Notes under the pieces: generated by a model
Database searches by the model: none
Told to the model about the DNA's origin: nothing
Seen by the model: the letters and a program-made list of their open reading frames with translations, nothing else
Assembly: GCA_014529385.2 (NCBI GenBank)
Contig: CM043958.1
Location: 148,272,385 to 148,336,384 of the forward strand
DNA from: Adiantum capillus-veneris
Taxonomy: Eukaryota > Streptophyta > Polypodiopsida > Polypodiales > Pteridaceae
Direction of reading: 5' to 3'
DNA: 64,000 nucleotides
Part shown: positions 31,582 through 43,685 of the stretch, one piece after another
How the letters are laid out: each line of letters begins with the position of its first letter
How positions within the stretch are numbered: position 1 is the first letter of the stretch
Made by a program: the position numbers and the translations under genes

Positions 31582-33453
31582 GTGTATGAGTGTGCTATTT
31601 GGAAACTACACCAATCTGATATCACAAAAAATGATAACATTTGTAACTCAAGAATCCATTAATACATGATGACATATTAGGGAATCCATTAGTACATGTA
31701 TATGTATTTAATTTGTATTTATTGTGCACCTATTATCGAACAAAAAACAAGAAGCGAGTGAGATTTCTATGATTGTGATAGTTGATCTCCCTTGGAATGC
31801 AATTATTATAAAATGATTAACATCAATAGAGTATGTAAGCTCTTGGTTGTTTTTATCAAATTAAATGACACCCAATTCTCCAAGGCTTTTTGACAATGTG
31901 ACAAGAGGTCAACGTTTTTGGAGCTTGAGACTCCAAAAAGGATCATTGGGCCAGTAGGCCAACAACCTTTAGATCTTCATGGGAAAATTGGGCCACATAG
32001 GTCAACAACCTTTAAATATTATATAATTTTTAAAAGCGATGGGTCTGGCCCCTTGTCCTTTCCTTATTTAATGCAATTCTTAGGGTGCTTCTATCTCCAT
32101 TCAGTAACTATTTTTTTTTCATCACATAGAAGTTAATGATGCCATATATTATAGCATCTTAAAAGTGTACCAAATGGAAGAATGTGTAGGGAATGGTTGC
32201 TTACTGAGCATTCCTATTAATCATGGGCAACCAAGGGAGGTCAGGTGACCTAATTACAAAAATGGTCAGTGGGGGACCATTCATGGCCATAAATTCTCAA
32301 GGGGAGGAAATGCTCAAGGGGAGGGGGATTGATGAATGTTTGAGAGTTGAGCTACCGTTACCCCATTGGAGGCTCAAGGTTTGGATTTTGTGTGCTAACA
32401 TATTGTGCATTTGATGGTTGCAGTAGAAATTCCATGCCAAAAAAAGCAGTAGATGGATTGCTCACAGTCACTACCCCTGACTCTCTACCTTCACAAAAAG
32501 TACAAGTGAATGAGCATTGGAATTTCTATAGTGTTGACACCACCAGATACACTATAAACCTTGTAAAGGAATATCCCAAAGGCCTTCAGTAGTATGCATA
32601 GGTGCAGTAGGGATGTATAAAGAGAGGAACACAATAGGAGGGGGGATTGGTAGGATACATGAGGAGCGGCCATGGATGTATTGTCAAGGTTGTTGGTTAG
32701 GGGGCGAGCTCTCTAAGACATCAAGATTCTTGTGCACAATCCCACCAAGAACCATTGGATGCTTTCCAAGTTATTAGGCAAAGCATCAAATCCGGGTACC
32801 AATCATTGCTACCCAATTCAACAGGCAAAACTTTATCAAGCACTTGACAACTCAGCACAGACAAAATGTCAAAAGTGTGTGCTAATCATTGCTTTCCACA
32901 TTAATAGGCAAAACTTTCTCCTACATTCAATAGATTAGACTGTACTTGCAAAATCAATGAGCATTCTCAAATCTTGGCCCCCCTCCCATCAACCATTGAC
33001 GGTCCAAAATGGTCATCCATTGACCATTCTTTTTAAAATGTTCTCCCACCATGGCTCTCCATATCCACCGATCTTCATGTGGTCGCCCTTTCTTTTAGGG
33101 AGTGTCAGCCCCTACACCATAGGGATTGAGAGCATGGCTAAGCCTTAGCATACTATTGAAGGTGAAAATTTTATTTTTCATGGTAGTGCTCAACATCATA
33201 ATAGCTATTGAGAAATATAGAGTTGATGTTGCAAGGATGATGAGCAACAATAACAATGGTGGCCCCATGTAAAACAAAATATGGGAAAATGGGGTGGAAT
33301 GATGATGTGGGTGAGCCACATCTACAACATCCACTCGCCTGCATGCCCACCTAGCTACGACAAAATCTACATCTCCAACTTGCATATCAAACACCTTACC
33401 GAGTACTAGGTGTAGAGACAAATCAAGAGCCTCATGACTAAGTAACACAATGC
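31414..33453. other. Interval without a recognised gene; (CT)n at about 31519-31576
   Basis: Only short frames, none with a motif I know. The CT microsatellite has about 29 units. Confidence 0.5.
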
Positions 33454-33621
<168 letters not shown>

Positions 33622-35168
33622 TGGCCATGGAGATTGCAGTCATAAGATGTCTATTAAACAAAACCCGACCACGAATTAAACCCCTTAAACCAGGCGAGTG
33701 CATGGATGCTTAGAATATAAATGGTTATAAAAAAGGGTAGGGGTACAACACGTGTATACCAGTGAGATGGCTAGCCCATGTGTCACGAAGTGTAGGCTAC
33801 AAGGTCTTGGGTTCAAAACTGGGTGATGGGGGGTCCATTTTTTGCATTGCCCGGGTTTAATATTACCCCAATTTTTGTGCTATCAAGGCTCAATCCCCCT
33901 CAGTATTTTTGTTTGGACTTTCAAGCTGTTGATCCCCTTACCCTCTTTAATGCTATGTGTTACTTAGTGTAGTGGGGCCATGAGGAACAATAGTCAATCA
34001 TCAGCTCACACCATCTAGAAGAGCATCCGCTCGTCGACTATTGGCATGGGGTCAAGTAACTATCTTTCTTTTACTTCATTCATCTTTCAAAAATTAGTGG
34101 GCTATGACTCACGATGTGTCGGGCTCAACCCCACAAGCTAATCCGCACTGCACCTAGAAATATAAGACTTACACAAAAAATTGATGATAGTTGAGAATGC
34201 ATGCCCTCAGATAAATCCCCACTGCATCTAAAAATACAGTACTTACACAACCGATTGATGATAGTTGAGCATGCATGCAGAAGGCTCACTATTCCCAAAA
34301 TCCTCCATAACCTGCATGATGTGCATTAAATTTGTACATATGGGTAGTTGGTATTGTAGGTATGGGAAGTGTGGTGAAGAAACATCTAAAGAGTACTAAG
34401 GTAAGGTGTTTGCACTTGTTGCATATCTTGATATTAGGGTACTTTCACAATGGTGCCTAGGTCGAGTACTATGTGGATTTGAGTACAAGACTTGACTCCA
34501 ACTCATAGCCCATACTTTTGATTTTTGACACCAATGGCCATGTTACACCCCAGGTATACCAAAATTTACTACAAAATAATGACTTGTTAGCCACACTCCT
34601 AGTTGTGCAAGCAATGGGAAATAGTTATTTTTGAAATTCTTTGCATGGCTAATGTGGCTATAATCGTAGACATGGGCGTGTTGCTATGCATGTGGCTACC
34701 TTCTGGAAAACATGAACATTTTCATTAATGCATATAGCCATGAAACCTTCCACCCATTATTCCATTGCCGTATGCAGCTATATACGTAGCAAAATATGTG
34801 AATCATACTTCTTTTTATCCGTGTATAGTTGTCATTATAGACATGGTAATGACTTCACATATAATCATTTGACTAACCACACATATAGTTTCTAATGTAA
34901 CTACATAAGAGGTTTAAAAAATTGAGAGTTGTCTTTGCAAGAAGAACTCCTACAAGGACAACTCTCTACCAAACAAAACCAATCACCTACTTTTTTTGTG
35001 TAACCTTTGTGTACATCATTGAAACAAAATGGAACAGACCAACTTAAACATATAATACACTTCAAAGTCAAACATAAAGTAGCTGATACACTTTCAAAAG
35101 CGACAAAAACTAATATTGCATATGTCATTGAATAGAAATAAGAGAAATGATGCAAAGACTATGACATC
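33622..35168. other. Interval without a recognised gene; short duplication at 34140-34290
   Basis: 34140-34210 and 34216-34285 are two copies of a 76 bp unit (CACTGCAYCTARAAATA, ACTTACACAA, GATGATAGTTGAG). Nothing else seen. Confidence 0.5.
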
Positions 35169-35261
35169 CTATGCATTTTCCTCATCGTCGTCCTCATCAT
35201 CCTCATCTTCAACTTGATTTGCAAGATGTTCCACGTCCTCTTCATCCATCCCTTCACCCTC
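35169..35261 (-). pseudogene. Possible acidic last exon
   Basis: On the minus strand, CTTTAG (35262-35267) looks like a splice acceptor followed by an open exon ending in TAG (35169-35171). It codes EGEGMDEEDVEHLANQVEDE and then a run of Asp/Glu. Strongly acidic C-terminal tails occur on several transposase and nuclear proteins. No upstream exon was found, so the gene is unidentified. Confidence 0.3.
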
Positions 35262-37031
35262 CTAAAGAAACTAAACAAGATTTAGTTAACATAAAGCCAT
35301 TTGAGCACTTTAATAAAATTGGTGTACAACTGAAACAAGGTTTGATTAAAAACATTACGGCCTCTTCATTATTTTGAGTGTACTATTGCATTGCTATGCT
35401 ATACTCATTTTATACTAATGTTACCATTGTCCAAGAAGTAGATCCAATTCTACAAATTATGTTGACGTCAATATTATATCTCTTGTGGCTTGGTTGTTGG
35501 CCTATTGGTTCTAGCTAAAGTTCAACTTATCACATATGAGATCGTTGAGCAGGACAACACAAATACAAGCAATGCTAGAAAATAAAAACTTACAAAGAGG
35601 GTTTTATAAGAATCCTTTCTTCTAATCCCCAATGAGTAGCTTCAATTTTGGATATTCATTTTTATTTTCATTGCACATTTGGTTACAAACAGATTAGCTT
35701 AAGGTTGAATGTTTTTTGTGTATTGCATATTTGCAATTCTATTCAAAAAACATCTATCACCATTTAGTGTGGCTTATGGTTGGCCATTTGAAGACATTTA
35801 GGATTGACTATTTACAATGTGCAAGAATGACCATTCAATATTGCTTAGGTTGGATCAATGTTGCTTAGGTTGGACCGTTTAGTGTGAACCCCTTTCATAT
35901 ATGCCTAAAGGTGCATTGATTTGGTCGTCTCACAGTCTTCTTAGAGATAGTTGTAGACTAAAGTTTCTTAGGGTTATCCACTTAGGCTAGATTGGTTTAG
36001 CCATTTTAGTTTACTTAGGGTTATCCACTTAGGGTTGTGTTGGTTTGGCCATTTTAATCCAGTTAGGGTTAGCCGCTTAGGTCTAGGGTTTTTGGTTTGG
36101 CCACTTAAATTTGGTTGTGTAAAGTTGCTTAGGGTTGGCTAAGTCTCTAAAGACTAGATTAGATCCATGTTTCCTTGGCCATTTCAATTTGCTTAAGGAT
36201 AGCCACTTAGGTCTGACCTCTTAGGGTTAATCGCTTATGGCTTGGCTACTTTGAGTTAGCCATGCAAATCTACTTAGGATTGGCCAATTTAAGTCAGCCT
36301 AGGGCAGTGTTTGCTGGCCATTTCATTCCACTTAGTGTTATCCACTTAGAACTATCCGCTTAGGATTAGCAGCTTAGGGTATTGGGTAAATGGTTTGGCC
36401 ACTTTGTTTTTACCGTGTAAAGCCTCATAAGGTTGGGCACTCTAAGCTGGCTTAGGACATAGCTAGTTTAAACGTTCTCGTTCGCTTAGGACTAGCCACA
36501 TAGGATTTAGCATTTATGGTTTGTTTCTCTTCAAGCAGTTTATAAATAACCGCTTATAGTTTTTTGCTTTAAGCCAGCTTAGGAACACATTGGTTTGGCT
36601 ATATGAGTTTGCTTAAGGATATGCACTTTGGGTTAGTTGCATAGAGTTAGATGCTTAGGGTTAACTAATTATGGTTTGGATACTCTAAACCAACTTAGAT
36701 CCGTTTAGGGTTGTCTACTCTAAAATGGCTTAGGGTATTGTTGGTTTATGAATTTTAGATAGATTAGGGTTAATTGATTATGGGTAAACCGGCTTAGGAG
36801 TGCTTAGGGTTGGCCACTCTAAAGTGTCTTAGGTTTGTGTTGGATTATGTGTTTTAGAAAGTTTAGGGTTAACTACTTATGGTTAAAGAAACTTAGGAGG
36901 GCATTGATGGTGCACTCTACTTTCTTATTTTAATAGGTTCTAAGGATGGATTAAGACTCTACCATCAAATATATTATACATGAGGGCTACATATATAGAG
37001 ACACTCAATTCTACAAGTTTGGCTTGTTGCC
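35262..37031. repeat. Field of degenerate TTAGGGTT-containing repeats (densest about 35830-36910)
   Basis: Phrases such as GCTTAGGGTTGGCCACT, CTTAGGGTTATCCACTTAGG and TTGGTTTGGCCATTTTA recur dozens of times at irregular spacing of about 20-60 bp. The unit is longer than the plant telomere repeat TTTAGGG but contains TTAGGGTT. No coding frame. 35262-35830 is unremarkable AT-rich sequence. Confidence 0.7.
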
Positions 37032-37821
37032 TGTGGGATGGGTTTCTAACCTCACTCCTATCTTATTGCAGACATAGAAAGAACCATGAACATAATTGTC
37101 AATCCATGGATGAAGCTGACTCGACTAGTGCATAGAGGCTACAAGAGGGTGTCAATCTCTTGGTGGAAAACAATAGACAACTCGCATCTAACGCAAGCTA
37201 CACTCAAATGACCTAAGTCATCAAAAGCTAATCACTAATCGGCAAACAAATCATAGCCGTTAGAGCATCAAACAACATCCAAGTGTTACAAAACTTCTAG
37301 CACATGTACATAAAACCTAAGAACAAATGCTTGTGGTCTCAAATCTCACTTTTGATGAAGTGAAAAAATTGTGATTGTTAACAGCAGTGATGATGCTTAG
37401 CAATGATGCCCCAATATCCCGTCTATGTTTACTTTGTGATTTCCTAGATTAAATTCCTACTTATGATGAAATTAGGCCACGAGTCGGTGACACCAAAAGC
37501 TACGGATTACCATGATATGTTTATGCCAATGCATAGAGCTCTTACCTACGGTTACAACACAATAGACGACACTGCCTTAACAATAACTTACAAAAATTAG
37601 CTTTTATACCTTAGCCAAGGTTTATTTGGTCAAAAACTAATAATCTAAGAGCTCAAACTAAGGATAGATTGATACAATCTGGAATCTTATAGCCCCAACT
37701 AATCGATTACAATATCCACTTGGAAAATAGGAATTAGAATATTCGTGATTTATCAAAAGAATAAGTGTTTTTACAATAAAAGCTCTCGAATAATGTTACA
37801 TGGGTTAGCTTGCTGCTAACA
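37032..37821 (-). repeat. 3' LTR of gypsy-type element B/D
   Basis: Begins TGTTAGCAGCAAGCTAAC on the minus strand at 37821, right after a polypurine tract, and ends CCCACA at 37032, where similarity to 1306-2228 stops. TATA box at 37601-37608 (minus strand TATAAAAG). A decayed palindrome (AAAATTGTGATTGTTA, about 37365-37380) sits where the other LTR has AATAATTGCGATTTT. Confidence 0.8.
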
Positions 37822-37834
37822 TTCCCCCCTCTTC
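37822..37834 (-). promoter_or_regulatory. Polypurine tract of element B/D
   Basis: The minus strand reads GAAGAGGGGGGAA directly before TGTTAGC, the same arrangement as at 1291-1305. Confidence 0.8.
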
Positions 37835-37859
37835 GACTGTGTCATCCCTTGACAAAATT

Positions 37860-40800
37860 TCATGGCCTGACATAGTCTTCGGGTTGACGGCTGGCGAGGG
37901 GGTCTTTAAGTGTCTGTAGAGCTTTCTCATATTTGATGCATCTTTCTTTGTCAGAGACTTGCAGAAATTGAATAGTGAATTTGTTTTTAAGTTCAATGGC
38001 AGAATAGCCAACAAACCTTGATGTCAGATTGCTGATCACTTGCTCAAAAATCTTTGTCTGCCATGTGAAGAATCCTGTATAAAAAGCCTCTTCGAATGCC
38101 AACATATTGCTTGATGGCAAGAACATACATCTGGCATATAAGCCGTAGAGGACTTCTTCTGAAGACTGCCCACTCAAATCATAGCACAACACTTTGTTAC
38201 CTTCTAAGAAAGACATCCATGGGGCTCCTTCTTGCTTAGGCTCATGAAAATCTTGAATGCATGTAAGCAGCATTCTGAACATTTTATAGAGAAATGCACA
38301 TGAGAGGTTAGGGAGGCTTTTGAAAAGGTTCACGGTACATGTTAGGGTTTTCACCATGTATTCCTCCATTGTTGTTTCCCGCTCTGGAGCTGGTAGTTTT
38401 GGGTTATTGAGCCATGTTGGCCTCTTTGTCTTTAATGCTTTGTGTGCTTGCCATGTCCTAACCCTTGGTACAGGACAGAATGTAGGGTCTTTCTGTATAG
38501 CTGCAGGTGCTCTTGTAAATAGAATAAGGTACCTTGAGTTCTTATTGGGCCAATTTTTTCTCCATTTGGGGTGGAGAGCATATGAACCTTCTTCCTGCGT
38601 ATCCTTGTAAAGTCTTTCTTTGAATTGTAGTAGCTCCACCTTTATCAAAGGGTAGGGCAACAACTGTTGATGCCATTGAGCATTGATTTGGTTGGGAGTG
38701 ATCTGGGTTACATTGACTGAGTGGAGAACTCTCAACTCCCAATCCATTGCCTCTTTCCATTCAATGTCTACTTTATGGACAATCTGTTCTTTCAGTGCAT
38801 CTTCTTTGGCTTTAGAAAGATGGACCATTGGCACTTGTTCTTCTTCAGTGATTGGTACTTGGAATTTAGAATCTCCACTCTACCCTTTTGTCGGTTGTGT
38901 TTCCATATCGGCAAAAGATACTGATGGTATGTATATAATTGGTTGTTTAGAGGTTCCTGCTTCCTCTTGATCTTTCATATGCCCTTCTCTCAGCAATTGG
39001 TTGGATCTCTTTAAATCCTCTATCTCCTTGAGCAACTGCTCTTCCCTTTATACTCGCATTAAGGCGAGGTCTCATATTTGTGCATGTTCTAGCTTCACTC
39101 AAGTTACAGTTCCTTGTTTCTCTTTTCCAAAGTCTTGTAGACTTCATCTGTCCCCTTGAGTGAAGCTACGACTGGGTTTTCCATGATCTGCCTTAGGAAT
39201 GCTGCTTGCTCATTGATTCTTTGCTTGAAGTATTGCAATGAGGCATTGGCTACATCTAATTGAACTTGGATCTTTTGGACTAGACTAAGTAGTGATTAAA
39301 AGTTCGTTGGTCACTTTCATCAGTTGTTGGGCCTTGCTTTTGTATGCATCTTACAGCTTCCTGAGGAGCTCCCCTAGATCTTCCATCTCTTTTTGCTACC
39401 TTTCCTTGACACTTTGATGTTGTTCTGCTTCATTTTTTAGTTCTTTGATCTATCCTTGGAGATCTTCAATGATGTTCATCTTGTCCTCAAGCTCACCTTG
39501 TAGAGCATCTATTACCTATTCCAACTCTTTAGCTTTAGCATTGTGGCTCAGAGCTTCTATCTGCATCTTTTCTCTCATTATTTGCATCTACTTTGTATAC
39601 TCATTAACCTGAATGATGACCTCATCTGTTGTTTCCCATTATTTAGGTTCTACCTACGGTTGCTTAGAAGTTCCAGTAGATTTGGCTTGTGGTTCTTTTG
39701 ATGGTGCAACGGATTCTGCTTGTGGCTTGTAGATGCTTCAATTGATTCTGGTTGTGTTGTTGTAGAAGTTCCAACTTCACCTTTGTCACTTTACTTAGGT
39801 TTTTCATAACTGGCTTACTCCTGTTCTTTCTCTCTTCCCATTGCTTCCTTGCCTTCATTGGATTTAGAAATTGGTGAAGGGCTTGGACTTGGCATGGGAT
39901 GGTCTTCTTGTTCCGTAGTGCGTGAAGTGGGTCTTGGAGACATCTCTCCTTGATCATGTTGTGGTTCAAGTTTTTGTGTAGCTTTTGCTTGCCTTTGTCG
40001 CATAGCCAATTCTTCTCTTGCTTTCCTTTGTGCTTCTAGAGCTTCTTGTATCTTCAATGACTTGGCTTGTGCATACATTCACTCAAGAAAATCCTTCGGA
40101 TCTTTTGGGACCTTCTTTGAGGGGTTCTTGGTCCTTGGAACCTCGATCTCCCTTAGACTCCATGATTCCGGGTTTTCTCGTGCAGCTTGGTGGCTTCTTT
40201 CATTAGACTCTTTGCCCTCTCGAACCTTGCTTTCTTTTCATGAGGTTCTTCTTGATGGGTTACTAATGCTTTTTTCTTCATTTCCTCTCTCCTTGCCCAC
40301 TTTTCTTCATTGACTGAGCTTTCACTGTTGTGGGCTTCAGGCGAGCTTTCTGTTGATTCCTCATCTGATTTCCTCATCTGATTCTTCTTTCATCTAGTGG
40401 TTCGTGGAGAGGGCTGAGCTGAGACTATCCATGTATTCTGATCTGGGACTGGCGACAAGCTATCTGTCATCCCAATGGCATGGTATGCGATCCGGGTTAG
40501 ACCTTCTGGAGCACCCAGATATGTTACCTTTACTTCCTTCTTTGTGCTATTGAGTGTTGTAAGCACGTACTGAGCGTGATCTATTGTATGCCTTGTTGTT
40601 GATTTCAACACCTCCGTGAAAGTGGTTGCAACCGCATGATCTAGAGTAGTGTATCTTGGCGGTCTCTTTGAGAGGAAGTGGAAGTGTTGATGATAAAGAC
40701 GGGCAGGATCCTCCGCTTGAGTTAGAATGAGGTCGGAGAAAGGGGTGGCAATTGTATCTTGGGTGAATGTGCAAGCCGTCTTCCTATCGCTGGCCCTCAT

Positions 40801-41251
40801 TGTTAAACCTTCCGTTGGCAACTTTAGTACCCCGGCCACTATGTCCTTGTTGATAACCACTTCAAATTTCTAGCCTTGCTGATCCATAATCTCAAAAGAT
40901 ACATCCTCTTTGATAGTGGATAATAGTTCATAGGCCCACTGGAAATATACTCCACATGGCTCTTGGTTGTAGAATTCTCGAAGTCCTAGTCTTTTGTTAG
41001 CTTCTTTAGTGTTTGGCTTTGCGGGCTACATCATAAACTTCCTTGGATAGCATTTGTAACTCTACATAGTTTCCATCTTCACTCTTGAACTTGCCGGTGA
41101 AGACTGTAATGTTGTGTTTTTCAAGATGTTCTTTGTATAGATAGGTTTCCTTTGCCGTTTTCACAGAGCTCGGCTCCAACTGGTATGGTGGCAATTCTTG
41201 TAGCTTCTCTTTCTGAGTCATCCTCTTCTTTGCTTTCTGAGCCACTTGCAT
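37860..41251 (-). pseudogene. Long 3' ORF (ORF3) of element B/D, about 1.1 k residues when pieced
   Basis: Starts near MQVAQKAKKRMTQKEKLQEL (41251), then after a frameshift near 41010 reads RLGLREFYNQEPCGVYFQWA, VVINKDIVAGVLKLPTEGL and TYLGAPEGLTRIAYHA. This stretch resembles the 'putative plant transposon protein' domain (Transposase_32 type: an REFY motif, then a V..I...LGLP motif), although the family's function is unknown to me. 40377-39815 is charged, Pro/Ser-rich and coiled-coil-like, and so is the decayed region to 38950. The C-terminal frame 38834-37860 (INAQWHQQLLPYPL, LAFEEAFYTGFFTW) is open for 324 residues and matches 1-1260. It lies after integrase and before the polypurine tract, the env-like slot of Athila elements. 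Stops and frameshifts elsewhere make it non-functional here. Confidence 0.65.
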
Positions 41252-41437
41252 TGCACGTAAGAGAGAAAATAGTGTCAAAGTTAGAAAATTCCATGGATTT
41301 TGCTCTGAAACGCCCAAAGTTTGAATTGCTGGCAAATGATGTCCATTTTGCTTCAGATCAATTTTGGAGCATGCATAGATGCATAAAAACATGTAAGGAT
41401 TAAAACCATGCAATCCAATCAAAATTTTCAACCAAAG

Positions 41438-41757
41438 TAAATAATTGCGATTATTTAGAGCTTGGGTTTTTTTCAATTTTTAGCATTTTTGACATCATAG
41501 GCTTGAAACATATGTGATCTAGATACTCTAAGTGAAATGTGGGCTCATTTGAGTGTACCGGGTGGGTGAAAATGGTGCCAGATTTAGGCTTCAGACTCTG
41601 AAATAGTAGATATAAAGGGATTTTGGATTTTAATGGTCTACATTTGATCAAATTTGATTGGTGGGCCTGGAACATCATGTACTTTGCTCCGATAAGGTCA
41701 AAGTTGAAATTTGAGCTCATTCTAGTAAAAATGTAAATAATCACGATTATTAACTTT
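41438..41757. repeat. Two palindromes, core ATYRCGAT, 296 bp apart, between integrase and ORF3
   Basis: TAAATAATTGCGATTATTTA (41438-41457) and AAATAATCACGATTATT (about 41735-41751) have centres 296 bp apart. These are the same dyad and spacing as at 59.7-60.6 kb in the leader. The spacer is non-coding. Confidence 0.85.
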
Positions 41758-41820
41758 TTCATCAACTTGGACATTTTTTGTTGCAAGTTGGTTCTAGGCA
41801 TGATATAGATCCTCTGTGTG

Positions 41821-42225
41821 TCATTTCTCATCAACATACTTCTTATACCGATCCTGTGCTTGTCGAACATTTTGACGAGCAAGTCTCAGCATTTCCATAT
41901 GATCTTGGAGAAACTCCTTGACCTGTTGGAGCTTCTCAGTTGCCAACCCCACCGTCACTGGTGATCTAGGTTGAAAACCATACATAAGCATGAATGGACT
42001 AAAACCAGTTGTAACATGCTTAGCACTATTATATGCAAACTCACAAATAGGAAGATAATCTTCCCAATCTGATTGCTTCTTGCTAACGTATGCTCGTAGC
42101 ATATCCTCTAACACTTGGTTGATGTTGTTTCTTTGCCATAATTGAAGCAAATCATATCGGTTCTTTGTGCCATTTCTTTCCCCTTTTCCCCCTTTCCCAA
42201 TCGGTTTGTCCTGAACTAACCACAT
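41821..42225 (-). pseudogene. Integrase 3' segment from a second gypsy lineage
   Basis: Encodes NQVLEDMLRAYVSKKQSDWE, CEFAYNSAKHVTTGFSPFML and LARQNVRQAQDRYKKYVDE, the end of a gypsy integrase core. The preceding frame already contains its own equivalent (NGQTEHTN... GQTDWE), so the same part of integrase is present twice from two sources. The C-terminal GPY-type region is missing: the sequence passes at 41820 straight into the palindrome spacer. A recombinant junction seems to lie in a purine-rich stretch at about 42180-42200. Confidence 0.7.
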
Positions 42226-43685
42226 TAGTCAATACCGAGCTAAGGATTTTATTTGTGTGCTCAGTTTGTCCATTTTCTTGTGGATGATATGGAGAGGATT
42301 TGTTATGGATGACCATAAATTCATTCAACAATTACCTCATTAAGGAAATGAGCTCCCCTATCACTAACAATTTCTATTGGAAGTCCACATCTTGTGAATA
42401 CATTCTCATACAAGAATGCGGTTGTGGTTCTAGCATCATTCTTTCTGGTTGCCTAAGCCTCTGACCACTTGGTCAAATAGTCCGTAGCTACAATGATATA
42501 TTGAGCTTGAGTTCTATAAGCAGCTGGTTGTATTTGCTTGATAAAATCTATGCCCCATTTCACAAAAGCTATAGCCTCCATTATTGGTCTTAAAGGCATG
42601 CTATCTATCCTGGTTGACATTTTTGCTTGTTGACATGCATCACACTTCGAGCATATTCCTTGGCATCTACAAAAATTGTTGTCCACCATATACCTACCAT
42701 TAAAATTTCTCTAGTTGTGGTTTCCCTAGAAAAGTGACCTCCCGCTAATCCAGCATGTGCTTGTTCTAGAGTGGGGATATATTCGTCTCATTTGAACCAC
42801 AAAGACACAAATGTTGATCCTTTCCTCTTTGATACTACTGGTTTCCAATAAGAGCATAGTATCTTGCTTCAGTTTCAATAACTCTTTGGCAGCGTTTAAT
42901 CATATCCTTTGGCAACGTTCTACTTGATAAGTAAGTAGCTAGATAGTTACCCGATAGTTACTCCACTTAGGAACAAGTGAAATCTAAAATAATGTCACAT
43001 GAGGTATGGGTGCTTGTTTCTAGCATTGAAGACATTTTTTCACAAATGAGTGAACATCACTTCTCATGGTTGGCCAAAATACTTCAAGTCTCAAGATCCA
43101 TTGCATAGTTTGGTCTTCCACAAAGTGAAGTCCTACTATGGTAATGTGTGCTTGACTTAGGTATTGGTTTTTCTCCTCAGGATTAATACACAAAAGTAAT
43201 ATTCCATCTTGATTTCTTTTGTATAGCCTTCTAGCTAGTAATTGATACATAGCCGATTGCCCAATATTTAATCCTGGTGTAATACGAAGTGGTATTTGAG
43301 GATCCACTTGAGCTATAGTCATCAATGAAACCATATCTTCTGACCAACGAGGTATCATTTCTACGCAGAATAGATATGCATCTGGTAGATCATCGTCTAC
43401 CCCTTTTGATGGTTCTCCTGAAATAATCCTTGACAAACGATCTGTCCTTTGGTGTGTGGTGCCCGTTTTTACAGCTACAGTGAAATCAAATTCCAAAAGA
43501 ATGATGAACCATCTCACTATTTTTCGTATGTTGCATGGCTTGTTGACCAAGTACAATAAAGTTTTGCGGTCTACAAAGAACACAAATTTGTTGGCTAATA
43601 TGTAATGTCTATACTTTTTCACGGCATAGATCATTCCTAACCCTTCTCTTTTGGTGATTTTATAGTTTTTCTCTGCCAGATTCAA
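42226..43685 (-). pseudogene. RNase H and integrase of element B/D, with two HHCC modules
   Basis: RNase H: REGLGMIYAVKKYRHYILAN and VFFVDRKTLLYLVNK (43680-43530). A first zinc-binding HHCC module follows: AHITIVGLHF ... FWPTMRSDVHSFVKKCLQC (43160-43020). After about 230 bp of broken frame comes a second one: TLEQAHAGLAGGHFSRETTT (about 42770-42710) and KCDACQQAK (42650). The core then shows WGIDFI with YIIVATDYLTKWSEA (42590-42455), IVSDRGAHF (about 42350) and NGQTEHTN (about 42280), so the D-D-E residues can be read across frameshifts. Two HHCC modules in series before one core are unusual. Inactive copy. Confidence 0.8.

Noticed and set aside
37032-37821. Pairing of the LTRs at 1306-2228 and 37032-37821 as ends of one element
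   Set aside because: They are in opposite orientation and each follows its own ORF3 and polypurine tract, so they are 3' LTRs of two copies.
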